Both the position numbers and the translations under genes were made by a program. Below are positions 25,462 to 33,380 of a stretch of DNA of 36,815 bases, in pieces. The DNA comes from JAZKAD01 sp040389305 (lineage in GTDB: Bacteria > Pseudomonadota > Alphaproteobacteria > Rickettsiales > Rickettsiaceae): contig JAZKAD010000064.1 in NCBI GenBank assembly GCA_040389305.1, forward strand, positions 1-36,815, in the 5' to 3' direction. Within the stretch, counting starts at the first letter, position 1; each line of letters opens with the position of its first letter. Below the pieces are notes generated by a model. The model saw nothing but the letters and a program-made list of their open reading frames with translations. It was not told the origin of the DNA and ran no database searches.

Positions 25462-26463
25462 ATGTCGAGAAAAGAAGGCAAAAGCAAAGCTGAAAATTAC
25501 GAAAATCAGGGTAGCAAACTACCCTATTGGCTGATATTTTCAGTTGCTTCTTGTGGCATATTTTTTATTGCTTATCAAGTGTATCAATGGTGGCTGAAGA
25601 ATGATACTACTCCTGATTCTAAAAATCTCGCAATGGTTCATGAGGGGCACGGTGCTGCAACTCTTGCCATGGATATTATACAGAATATGATCCCACGTAA
25701 TGCTGCAGAGGATTTATTTAAGAATGCTACTACCCATGAAAAATGCGCAACTTTGGTGGTTTATGAATCGCACGATGTACCCGTTGCCACGGATTTTCTA
25801 AAGCTTCTACTTGAAACAGTTGGAAGTAAGGTTGTAAATTATTTTGCAGAGGAGTCATTGGGATCGACTGCTAAATCAATAGCGCATAAAATAAGTGAAA
25901 ACCTGAGTAATCCAAAGGTTATGGTAATCTGCCAGAGCTACTTGGAGTTGCTGCGCGTTATTCAAGTAAACAAAATTAACTTTGTTGGCGTTGATGTACC
26001 AAATGAATATAGAGAGGGTCAGTCAGATAATGATCGAGTCAAGGGCACACGTAATGATCAAGAATCCCTGGTACTGAGAAATAAATTTATGGCACGGAAT
26101 ATTCAGAATCAATGCGAAGCTAATCCAGGACTTCAGGTATTTTTAGTAGGCGCTGCGCATGGATTGAAGAGTTTCAGAGGGGTGGAATGGCTTTTAAGGA
26201 GGGTTGGAATAGAAACTCACGGAGTGTATTTTGGTGCTACCGACGATGATTGGGTGTCTCCGCTCGTTGATGGAGCTAGTAAGAAAAAGGAGTACCCAGA
26301 GAGTGAGTACCCAGAGGGTGAGTACCCAGAAGGTACTGAATTCTACATTTTTAATCAGACGAAAGAAGGCGCGGAAGAGGTGATCGCTGATGCTTTAAGA
26401 CGTATGTCTGACTGGTTCTCAGGTCTATCTGGCGAAGTTGATGGTCATCAAAGTGATGTTTAG
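25462..26463 (+). CDS. Membrane-anchored protein with ChaN/TraB/EreA-like features
   Basis: The 333-residue product has a short charged N terminus, one membrane helix (about residues 22-41) and a large domain that should lie in the periplasm. Motifs in order: HEGHGAAT (60-67), VYESHDVP (100-107), FVGVDVP, RNKFMARNI (206-214) and VFLVGAAHG (226-234). Their order recalls the GExH...R..M...GxxH pattern of the ChaN/TraB/erythromycin-esterase-like superfamily, some of which bind heme or metals or hydrolyse esters. The match is partial, so the family call is tentative. Near residue 277 there are three tandem EYPE(S/G) repeats. An 18-bp palindrome lies upstream and hairpins follow. Confidence 0.6.
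   Translation: MSRKEGKSKAENYENQGSKLPYWLIFSVASCGIFFIAYQVYQWWLKNDTTPDSKNLAMVHEGHGAATLAMDIIQNMIPRNAAEDLFKNATTHEKCATLVVYESHDVPVATDFLKLLLETVGSKVVNYFAEESLGSTAKSIAHKISENLSNPKVMVICQSYLELLRVIQVNKINFVGVDVPNEYREGQSDNDRVKGTRNDQESLVLRNKFMARNIQNQCEANPGLQVFLVGAAHGLKSFRGVEWLLRRVGIETHGVYFGATDDDWVSPLVDGASKKKEYPESEYPEGEYPEGTEFYIFNQTKEGAEEVIADALRRMSDWFSGLSGEVDGHQSDV
26290..26334 (+). repeat. Three tandem 15-bp in-frame repeats
   Basis: GAGTACCCAGAGAGT, GAGTACCCAGAGGGT and GAGTACCCAGAAGGT follow each other and encode EYPES, EYPEG, EYPEG. The unit length keeps the frame, so copy-number change by slippage would lengthen or shorten a surface-exposed linker without breaking the protein. Confidence 0.9.
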
Positions 26464-26503
26464 GCCCAAGAGCAGTACCTGGGCCAATTAAGACCTCCGT
26501 CTT
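26463..26503. terminator. Hairpins between convergent genes
   Basis: GGCCCA pairs with TGGGCC (26463-26485, starting on the last base of the stop codon), then AAGAC pairs with GTCTT around CTCC (26490-26503), followed by TATTGTAAA. Placed between the convergent genes at 25462 and 26522, they may end transcription from both sides. Confidence 0.5.
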
Positions 26504-26521
26504 TATTGTAAATACTATATC

Positions 26522-27808
26522 TCATGAAATATCGCTATATCTCAGAGAAAACTTGGAAACTGCAGAATCCATCAAGATATGCTTCTTCAGGATTTTCTTT
26601 GTAAGAACAAGGCCTTCTAAAGTTCTGCAGCGACTTAAGGCGACATAAATTTGCCCATGAGCAAAAGTCCCATATCCAATATCTAGAACGACTTTGTCGA
26701 AGGTTTTGCCTTGGCTTTTATGAATGGTAATTGCCCACGCGAGAGTCACTGGATATTGCGTAAAGCTACCCACAACTTTAGATTTCAGTTCAACGCCCTC
26801 AAGGTAGAAGTTATATAGCTCCCAGGTATAAGGGGAGACCTTTACCCTCTTTCCGCTCTCAAGTAGAATAACGAGTTTGGGATCTTCATCGCCGCGCTCT
26901 ATGTCTAAAATCTTGCCTATCGTGCCATTAATATAGCGACCCATAAAATCATTGCTGAGCATCATAACTTGTGCGCCGATTTTTAATTTAAGATCAGCTG
27001 CGGTGGGTAGCTGATTTTTAGCGAAATCACCCTCAATCGCTCCTTGAAAAGTGAATTCAGTTTCCGTTACTTGCTGGAGTCTTTGAGAGTTAATAAGCTC
27101 CGCATTTGCATTAGTGGTGGTGAGATAGATGCAGAAATCTTGCGGAGTTGAGTTGAAAGATTCATTATATCGCTCATTAAGCAGCGCAATTTCTTGATCA
27201 GAAGTAGTGTTGTTCCGAATCGAATTGAGGAGGCTAATGAATTTAGGATCGCTTTGCCTGTAGATAGTCTTGAGTTCAATATACTTTATCTCTATCTCCT
27301 CAAAGCAATGTGCGCTAAAAAAGTAAGGGCTATGATAATGTGATTGAAATATTTGCCTTTCACTGCTTTGTACAACCGGAGGCAATTGGTATAGATCACC
27401 TATAAATATCATCTGAATGCCGCCAAAAGCTCTACTGGGATCTTTGCCATTAAAGCGTAAAAACTTGTCGATGCAATCGAGTAAATCCGCTCTCACCATA
27501 GAAATTTCATCAATAATGATGGCATCTAGACTTTTATAGATATTTTTTTTCTTCGTTACTTTAACTGACTCGGGTGTGACATCGGGTTTAAAACCAAAAA
27601 ATGAATGTATAGTCTGGCCTTTGATATTCACAGCAGCAGCCCCGGTTGGCGCCAGCACCGCGATTTTCTTTTGAGTTACTGTCTTAAAATGGTTAAGCAA
27701 AGTGGATTTACCAGTGCCAGCCTTACCCGTGATAAAAAGATTTTGCTGCCCAAGCTCCATTAATTCTAGGGTTTGAAGAAATTGTTCATTCAATTCTATA
27801 GATGACAT
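26522..27808 (-). CDS. Pif1-like / RecD-type superfamily 1 DNA helicase
   Basis: SF1 5'-3' DNA helicase of the Pif1/AAA group, acting in replication or recombination. It has 428 residues. The Walker A loop is GKAGTGKST (residues 28-36), motif Ia is APTGAAAVNIKG, the Walker B motif is IIIDEISMV (97-105), motif III is GDLYQLPP (137-144), and the C-terminal motifs include TLAWAITIHKSQGKTFD and YVALSRCRTLEGL. The Pif1 signature region KVTKKKNIYKSLDAIIIDEI fits. It is short, with no extra nuclease or C-terminal domain. The start is an ATG at 27808 with no strong ribosome site. Confidence 0.93.
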   Translation of the reverse strand: MSSIELNEQFLQTLELMELGQQNLFITGKAGTGKSTLLNHFKTVTQKKIAVLAPTGAAAVNIKGQTIHSFFGFKPDVTPESVKVTKKKNIYKSLDAIIIDEISMVRADLLDCIDKFLRFNGKDPSRAFGGIQMIFIGDLYQLPPVVQSSERQIFQSHYHSPYFFSAHCFEEIEIKYIELKTIYRQSDPKFISLLNSIRNNTTSDQEIALLNERYNESFNSTPQDFCIYLTTTNANAELINSQRLQQVTETEFTFQGAIEGDFAKNQLPTAADLKLKIGAQVMMLSNDFMGRYINGTIGKILDIERGDEDPKLVILLESGKRVKVSPYTWELYNFYLEGVELKSKVVGSFTQYPVTLAWAITIHKSQGKTFDKVVLDIGYGTFAHGQIYVALSRCRTLEGLVLTKKILKKHILMDSAVSKFSLRYSDIS

Positions 27809-28015
27809 ATAGGATGCTGCTCATAGCTAGATTGTCCTTAAAATAGTGCATATATCATTAGCAAGTCCAATTAAAAAAGGAATTTCGAGGTCTAGGAGGT
27901 CTGGTTAAGTAAATTTTACTGAAAAAATGTAGTTGCTTTTAGTATTATATACATTTAGATTAATATTGCGGGCGTCAAGAAGAATATTTTTAATCTATTT
28001 TAAAGGAGTATATTG
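27809..28015. other. Non-coding spacer upstream of the helicase
   Basis: No coding frame of credible length. An AAAGGAG at 28002-28008 looks like a ribosome site on the plus strand, but the frames after it (GTG or TTG) stop within a few codons inside the palindrome that follows. The minus strand here should hold the helicase promoter; no convincing -35/-10 pair was found. Confidence 0.5.
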
Positions 28016-28072
28016 TGTACTAGTTAAAACTTAATCTTTCATTTAATGTAAGATTAAGTTTTAACTAGTACA
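28016..28072. repeat. 57-bp palindrome with perfect 23-bp arms
   Basis: The left arm (28016-28038, starting TGTACTAGTTAAAAC) is matched exactly in reverse complement by 28050-28072 (ending TTTTAACTAGTACA). The 11-nt centre TCATTTAATGT itself contains CATT/AATG, so pairing may extend further. There is no T run, and it is much longer than a usual terminator. It resembles a miniature inverted-repeat or palindromic element such as those known in Rickettsiales, or could be a very stable RNA stem at the 3' end of the aldolase transcript. Confidence 0.9.
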
Positions 28073-28127
28073 TCTATCTGACAGTTAAAGCAAAACTGAC
28101 AATCGGATGGGAATTTATGTGGTGCCT

Positions 28128-28155
28128 GTAAGGTTAAGTCTTGATTGGTACATCT
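28128..28155. repeat. Degenerate copy of the palindrome's right arm
   Basis: These 28 bp match 28048-28075 at 23 positions with no gaps. All five differences are transitions. It lies 80 bp downstream in direct orientation and ends just before the stop codon of the class II aldolase gene, suggesting an older or nested copy of the same element. Confidence 0.7.
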
Positions 28156-28158
28156 GTG

Positions 28159-28890
28159 CTACTTGCCTAATAACCTAATCCATGCTAGCCAATCTCGCAT
28201 CCCTAAATTTTCCTCAAATCCTAGCAAATCTTTCACTGCTTTTTCGCAAACTTCTGGAGGTGGGATTACCAGTTCTTGACCCATCCCATATGCGAGGCAT
28301 TGAGCTTTACAAGCTTGCTCCAAATGATGAGTGTAGAACATCGCTTCCTGAATCGTTCTTCCGCTAGTAATGCTTCCATGATTGCGCATGAGCATAGTGT
28401 AGTTTTTCCCCAAATCTTTAACCAGCCTCTCTTCATGACTTTCTAGATCTAATGCCAAGGAATTATATTCATGATAGGAAATTTTCCCGTAAAAATGAAG
28501 TGCCCATTGGCTAATTGGTAATAAACCAGCGCGCATCGCAGAGACCGCAACACTTGCCGGAGTATGTAAGTGGAATACAGAGTTAATGTCAGATCTTTTC
28601 GAATATATTAAGCTATGAATTACATAGCCTGTCTTGTTATATTGATATTCTGCACCCTCCAAAATCTTTCCATCTAGGGATACTTTAAGTAGATTTTTTG
28701 GGGCGACTTCAGAAAAAAGCAAGCCAAAAGGGTAGATATAATAACTATCTTTTTCTTCACTCCGAGAGGATAAATGCGTATATGTATGATCATCTAGACC
28801 TAGATGTGAGATGATTCTATAGGCTGCAGCTAAATCCGATTTAATTGAGTTGTTATTATTTCGATGAGAAGGGGAATCTAGAGTAGTCAT
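28159..28890 (-). CDS. Class II aldolase/adducin family protein
   Basis: Zinc-dependent aldolase fold; substrate unknown. The 243 residues fit the family. The metal ligands are seen in FHLHT (His107, His109) and RNHGS (His171), after a YTHLSSR segment (37-43). The position where true sugar-phosphate aldolases carry a catalytic acid before the H-x-x-I-Y segment holds NKTGYVIHSLIY, which matches the adducin-like subfamily rather than fuculose- or ribulose-phosphate aldolases. An aldol cleavage role is therefore not assured. It is transcribed toward the palindrome at 28016-28072. Confidence 0.85.
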   Translation of the reverse strand: MTTLDSPSHRNNNNSIKSDLAAAYRIISHLGLDDHTYTHLSSRSEEKDSYYIYPFGLLFSEVAPKNLLKVSLDGKILEGAEYQYNKTGYVIHSLIYSKRSDINSVFHLHTPASVAVSAMRAGLLPISQWALHFYGKISYHEYNSLALDLESHEERLVKDLGKNYTMLMRNHGSITSGRTIQEAMFYTHHLEQACKAQCLAYGMGQELVIPPPEVCEKAVKDLLGFEENLGMRDWLAWIRLLGK

Positions 28891-28955
28891 AATATATCAT
28901 TTTCTGCATGATGTCCTAGACGTAGCTCTAGATATCGACCTAGATTTATTTTGCA

Positions 28956-28988
28956 GGAATCCAGAGTAATGTAACTTTTCTGGATTCC
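28956..28988. terminator. Hairpin between methyltransferase and aldolase genes
   Basis: GGAATCCAGA pairs exactly with TCTGGATTCC around a 13-nt loop. It lies 20 bp past the stop of the minus-strand methyltransferase gene. The tail on that strand is only weakly T-rich, so terminator or small palindromic repeat are both possible. Confidence 0.5.
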
Positions 28989-29008
28989 CACTTTTACTAG
29001 GAATAACC

Positions 29009-30613
29009 TCATCCCACTAACAAACAATTTTTTCTATAAGACTCAATGCATTGCAATAAGGCTTCTTGCAGCCTGCTTTTTAATACTTTTGCGTCTGTGA
29101 TAGGAGTTTCACCTTCCTTGATTACGAGATCCCCAGACTTCACATGTGACTCAATCAGTTTATCTACTATCTGTTCAATCGTATTCTTGCCATCCAAATA
29201 CCTTAGGGCAAAACGATCTACTATATTGATACTCACGGCATCGTTGACTTGGTTTGTAGCTACAATAGCATTGTCTTTGGATGCCTGGAATCTTACAAGA
29301 TCTGAGACTTTAGGCTTGCTTGAGATAGTGTTGATATAAGTTGGGAGGTTTGGAACAACATTGATCATTCCGCGTAGCAGCAGAAGAGGCATGTTGTTAT
29401 CTATTTCTGCTTTAACAGCGTCGCTTGTGACATTTTTGAGCTTCTTGGTTGCGTCTTTGGCCAGTGCTTTGGGAGATGTCGGGTAACCATTACTTTCAGC
29501 GCATGCGTAGAGTATCGCTTTCATAATAGGAGAGGATGTAGAAATGGCAGACTCTTTATTATCGTTTATATAAAAAGATAGAGACTCGCTAGAATCAAGT
29601 AAAGAAGCATCAGATAGAGCTTTTTCTGCCGTAACATTTACGCTGATAAGCATTTTATCTAAAACCGTACTATTAATACTTCTATTTAAAGCCACATTAT
29701 CATGGCATAGAAGGCTACACCTGAATCTTCTGTTGTTTATAAAATCCATATATTGTTCGGCGCGAACTATGTCGGTGATAGCGGATAATTTAGAGCGGGC
29801 TTTCTCCGGTAAATTACCGATATACATCGAAGCAACATTTGTATCGCTTAAATAAGTTAGCCCTTGTTTTTTTGCCATATCTACGATTTCATGGAAATAA
29901 AACTGTGTGTTTTCTGGGCTTAAATGCTCATGCCTTAAATAATAGTCACTCTGATTTTGTAGGTGCCCCGCTTCTGCTTCTAAAAATTTTTCATAAGGGC
30001 TTTGAGTGCCAGCAAGAGCGTCTTTGACGAAATTTAAAAATAGACGAGATTGAGCTACTTGATCTTTGATATCACCAAAAAGTGCCGAGTGGAATTGCAT
30101 CATATCGCGCGTAGTGCGAGCCATATTCCATCCAGGAAGCGTGTTATAACTTATATAAGCTATACCTTGAGGGCTTAAATGCGTTTTGGAGATTTCAAGG
30201 ATTTTACTTCTGACAACTTCGGGAACCCAAGAGAGAACCCCATGGCTTATGATATAATCAAACATACCGAAAGATTTATCGATATCTATGATCGACATAG
30301 CTTTAAGTTCAATATTTTTAAGCCCTAGAGCTTTGATGATTTGCTTTCCTTCTTCGATCTGAACGTTAGATAGATCCACACCAATAACTTTAGCCTTAGG
30401 GAAAGTAGAGGCAAAGCCTATAATATTACCTCCAGATGAACAGCCAAGCTCTAAGACTCTAGCAGTCTCTACCTCGGGAGGATTCATCCCAAATAGCATT
30501 CCTACGGCTCTTAAATGCTCAGGCCTTGTATACTTAAAAGGGAAACTTGTATAAGGTGTTTCATCATATGGATTGATTTCTGGATTAACTGCTGGATTGT
30601 CTCTATTTGTCAT
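29009..30613 (-). CDS. Methyltransferase with regulatory domain (PKMT-like)
   Basis: S-adenosylmethionine-dependent methyltransferase, 534 residues. The N-terminal Rossmann domain has motif I VLELGCSSGGN (residues 53-63), VIGVDLS, and GVLSWVP (125-131), followed by SYNTLPGWNMAR, the hallmark of proteins with the methyltransferase regulatory domain (PF10119). The C-terminal 150 residues form a helical domain ending near SYRKNCLLV. This architecture and length are those of the rickettsial protein lysine methyltransferases PKMT1 and PKMT2, which trimethylate or monomethylate lysines of OmpB. No OmpB is in the window; the Lys-rich OMP at 19510 is one possible substrate, by inference only. There is no ribosome site of note. 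Confidence 0.8.
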   Translation of the reverse strand: MTNRDNPAVNPEINPYDETPYTSFPFKYTRPEHLRAVGMLFGMNPPEVETARVLELGCSSGGNIIGFASTFPKAKVIGVDLSNVQIEEGKQIIKALGLKNIELKAMSIIDIDKSFGMFDYIISHGVLSWVPEVVRSKILEISKTHLSPQGIAYISYNTLPGWNMARTTRDMMQFHSALFGDIKDQVAQSRLFLNFVKDALAGTQSPYEKFLEAEAGHLQNQSDYYLRHEHLSPENTQFYFHEIVDMAKKQGLTYLSDTNVASMYIGNLPEKARSKLSAITDIVRAEQYMDFINNRRFRCSLLCHDNVALNRSINSTVLDKMLISVNVTAEKALSDASLLDSSESLSFYINDNKESAISTSSPIMKAILYACAESNGYPTSPKALAKDATKKLKNVTSDAVKAEIDNNMPLLLLRGMINVVPNLPTYINTISSKPKVSDLVRFQASKDNAIVATNQVNDAVSINIVDRFALRYLDGKNTIEQIVDKLIESHVKSGDLVIKEGETPITDAKVLKSRLQEALLQCIESYRKNCLLVG

Positions 30614-30706
30614 ATTTATATGCTATTTATAATTTTAATTCATGATGATAATATATGGCTCCAACAAAGAGCTCAAGCTATAATATTACTTTGCGTTAGT
30701 AATGTA

Positions 30707-31267
30707 TTACATAGTCATTATTTCTTGCTCTTTTTGCTTAGCAGTGGTATCGATTTTGCCCGTGAAATCATCTGTAAGCTTTTGAATATCTTCAGATAAG
30801 GAATGATGCTCATCTTTGGCGATTTCGTTATCCTTTTCCATTTTCTTCAAAGTCTCCATCCCATCTCTTCGGATATTACGGATAGCAATCTTAGTATTTT
30901 CACCATATTTATGCGCGAGCTTCACCATATCTTTACGGCGTTCTTCGCTAAGTGCTGGGATTGGAAGACGAATAACTTGCCCTTCAGAGGAGGGGTTCAA
31001 GCCTAAATTTGCCTCGGTAATTGCTTTTTCCACTGCCTTTACCATAGCTTTATCCCAAACCTGCACTGAGATCATACGTGCATCTGGTGTTGATACTGTA
31101 GCTACTTGCGAAAGTGGCATTTTGCTGCCATAAGCTTCCACAACCACTGGATCTAGTAAATTTACCGAAGCTCTTCCCGTGCGAAGACCCTTCAGCTCAT
31201 TGTCCAGAACCTTCATGGTGGACTCCATTCTTGTTTTAAGATCGTTCATTAATTGAGCCTTGCTCAT
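30707..31267 (-). CDS. frr: Ribosome recycling factor
   Basis: Splits post-termination ribosomes together with EF-G. The ATG at 31267 gives 186 residues, the family norm, and an AAGGAG site 7 bp before it; the ATG at 31273, which overlaps the pyrH stop, is too close to that site. The family motifs are present: LKGLRTGRASVNLLDPVVVE, then LPIPALSEERRKDMVKLAHK and IRNIRRDGMETLKKMEKD. It forms the usual pair with pyrH, with the genes nearly touching. Confidence 0.97.
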   Translation of the reverse strand: MSKAQLMNDLKTRMESTMKVLDNELKGLRTGRASVNLLDPVVVEAYGSKMPLSQVATVSTPDARMISVQVWDKAMVKAVEKAITEANLGLNPSSEGQVIRLPIPALSEERRKDMVKLAHKYGENTKIAIRNIRRDGMETLKKMEKDNEIAKDEHHSLSEDIQKLTDDFTGKIDTTAKQKEQEIMTM

Positions 31268-31269
31268 AA

Positions 31270-31989
31270 TCATTCTCCTTGAATTTTTGTGTAGTTACCA
31301 TGACCTTGAAGGACCTTGGCAAAATTACCTTTTTCTTTAATAGAAAATACCTTAATTGGCAATTGATTTTCGCGAGCCTGAGCTATTGCTGACATATCCA
31401 TGACTTTCAGGTTATTTTTAAGCATTTCTGTATATGTAATCTCTGCAAACTTTTTAGCATGCGGATCTTTATTTGGGTCGGAAGAATACACCCCATCCAC
31501 TTGTGTGCCTTTCAAAAGAAGATCGCAGTTCATTTCGATGGCCCTTAGGACGGCAGCGCTATCCGTAGTAAAGAAAGGATTTCCTGTGCCTCCGGCAAAA
31601 ATTACAACTCGACCCTTTTCCATATGTCTTTTAGCTTTTCTGCGTATATAAGGCTCGCAAATGCTCATCATAGGAACAGCAGAGAGAACTCTTGTGTGAA
31701 TATTGCAAGCCTCCATCACGTTCTGCAAAGTCAAGGCATTGATGATGGTGCCTAGCATCCCGACATAATCAGCCGCGGCTCTTTCCATGCCGAGTACAGC
31801 AGCATCGCTACCGCGGTATATATTCCCGCCTCCAACAACAACGGCTATCTCAGCGCCCAAGTCTTGTACTTCTTTAATATCTTCTGCTACGCGTTTCAAA
31901 GTCAGATAATCATGACCAAAGCCTTTATCTCCCATTAACGCTTCGCCAGACATTTTAAGAAGGACGCGTTTGTATTTTAAAGCTGCCAT
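31270..31989 (-). CDS. pyrH: Uridylate kinase
   Basis: Bacterial UMP kinase, making UDP from UMP; the hexameric, amino-acid-kinase-fold type. The 239 residues are normal. The opening YKRVLLKMSGEALMGDKGFG, the glycine loop VVGGGNIYRGS, FAGGTGNPFFTTDSAA and KGTQVDGVYSSDP are diagnostic. A GGAG site lies 9 bp before the ATG. The usual upstream genes rpsB and tsf are absent, leaving only the pyrH-frr pair. Confidence 0.97.
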   Translation of the reverse strand: MAALKYKRVLLKMSGEALMGDKGFGHDYLTLKRVAEDIKEVQDLGAEIAVVVGGGNIYRGSDAAVLGMERAAADYVGMLGTIINALTLQNVMEACNIHTRVLSAVPMMSICEPYIRRKAKRHMEKGRVVIFAGGTGNPFFTTDSAAVLRAIEMNCDLLLKGTQVDGVYSSDPNKDPHAKKFAEITYTEMLKNNLKVMDMSAIAQARENQLPIKVFSIKEKGNFAKVLQGHGNYTKIQGE

Positions 31990-32072
31990 GAAAATCTCCA
32001 GTATATCTGTTATATCCTAAGAGATTTATACCGAAAAGTACAGAGAGGATTTATTTGCCAGGTATCTCAATC

Positions 32073-32140
32073 ATTCCTCAAATTAAAATTTCCGGTTGCT
32101 CAGATCTCAAGTCACCATCTGGAATTTTAATTTGAGGAAT
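32073..32140. repeat. Near-perfect 20/21-bp inverted repeat
   Basis: The left arm (32073-32093, ATTCCTCAAATTAAAATTTCC without its last base is 20 nt) is the reverse complement of 32121-32140 except for one extra A/T. The 27-bp centre holds AGATCT. It begins 5 bp after the stop of the beta-lactamase-like gene on the minus strand, but no T run follows, so it is unlike a standard terminator and more like a miniature inverted-repeat element. Confidence 0.8.
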
Positions 32141-32145
32141 AGTAA

Positions 32146-33345
32146 TTATTTTTTTGTTAAAGCATCCAGTATTGCATTCCTGAAATATATAATGTCGATC
32201 TGATTTGCTGGAAGATCCATATTAACTTTACCAGTCATATCTTCTGGAATTTGTACCATAACATTGCTCAAAATCATCAAGGCGGCTTTAAGTTCTGGTA
32301 AGTAGCCATATTCAGAGCGAATAGCTAAGGCATTGCCGCCATGGTTATAATAAATCTGACCATCTTTTAGTTTGGAAATAAACAAACCATAACCCATATG
32401 AGTTTCTAGGCCGCCTCTATCTGGAGCAGGAACATATGGTGTGGTCATAAGAGTGTATGAGGCTTCTGAAAGTAGGCGTCCTTCATGCAATGCGGTGTTC
32501 CATTTGTATAAATCCTCGACGTTCGAAATTACCCCGCCATCCGCGAATGGAGAGAGGATAAAATCGCTATTTACTGGGACAAATTGCGGCTCTTTTCCTG
32601 TTGGTATAGCAAAATATCGCATTGGATATATATCGGTTAGTTGGTTTTGTTGATATTTGAGAGCAACGTCAAATGATACTAAAAAGGTACTCTTCATTTT
32701 GAGTGGGTCAAAAAACTCAGATTTTAAAAACTCGCCAAATGATTTTTTGCTTACATTTTCTATGATAAGGCCTAGCATAACGAAGCCCGTATTACAGTAT
32801 CTATATTCTTTCCCTGGGGTAAATTGCAAAGGGTTGTCTACGGCAAATTTTACTATTTCTTTATTGATGTCGTGATGTTCTTTAGTGATGTCAATTTTGA
32901 GTCCTGGGATATATTCTGCAAGGCCACTGGTATGTGTAAGCAATTGATGCAAAGTAATTTTTTCAGCCCATTCAGGTACCTGATCATTCGGCCAGACTTT
33001 GCTACTCGCAGGGAGATGCTTGGCTACAGTATCTGTGATTTTAAGAAGGCCTTTGTCGTTTAGACGTAAAATAGCGGCGGCAGTCATAGGCTTGGTGCCG
33101 GACGCGATAGGCATGATCTGATCAGGCTCCAGGTGCTTCTTTTTTTCAAAAGAAAAATACCCCATAGAGCCTTTACTAAGAACCTCATCTTTTTCTGCGA
33201 CTAAATAAGTAGCGTTGAGAGGGTGGCTTGCTAAATATTTAACAATAGCATTTTCTACTTCTAGGGCCGCAGTCGACGCGAATGCGAAATTTTGCGCGAA
33301 TACTATGCAAAGTAAGAGCAATTTATGTTTTAAGTTAAGCTTCAT
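32146..33345 (-). CDS. Exported beta-lactamase-family serine hydrolase
   Basis: Class C-type (Pfam Beta-lactamase) serine hydrolase, 399 residues with a Sec signal peptide ending NFAFAS. The active-site tetrad SGTK (82-85) gives the nucleophilic serine and lysine, YCN (183-185) is the second motif, and NHGG is the third (KTG-like). HTSG (138-141) is also typical. This group includes D-Ala-D-Ala carboxypeptidases and esterases as well as AmpC-like enzymes, so antibiotic hydrolysis should not be assumed. In a bacterium with murG and an NlpD-like factor, trimming of peptidoglycan stem peptides is a reasonable alternative role. Confidence 0.88.
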   Translation of the reverse strand: MKLNLKHKLLLLCIVFAQNFAFASTAALEVENAIVKYLASHPLNATYLVAEKDEVLSKGSMGYFSFEKKKHLEPDQIMPIASGTKPMTAAAILRLNDKGLLKITDTVAKHLPASSKVWPNDQVPEWAEKITLHQLLTHTSGLAEYIPGLKIDITKEHHDINKEIVKFAVDNPLQFTPGKEYRYCNTGFVMLGLIIENVSKKSFGEFLKSEFFDPLKMKSTFLVSFDVALKYQQNQLTDIYPMRYFAIPTGKEPQFVPVNSDFILSPFADGGVISNVEDLYKWNTALHEGRLLSEASYTLMTTPYVPAPDRGGLETHMGYGLFISKLKDGQIYYNHGGNALAIRSEYGYLPELKAALMILSNVMVQIPEDMTGKVNMDLPANQIDIIYFRNAILDALTKK

Positions 33346-33380
33346 ATTATATCTCTCTTATAATTTTGATCTTTTGTAGA

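Noticed and set aside
28104..28178. Short plus-strand peptide frame after the palindrome
   Set aside because: About 23 codons, no ribosome site, and it runs into the aldolase gene on the other strand.
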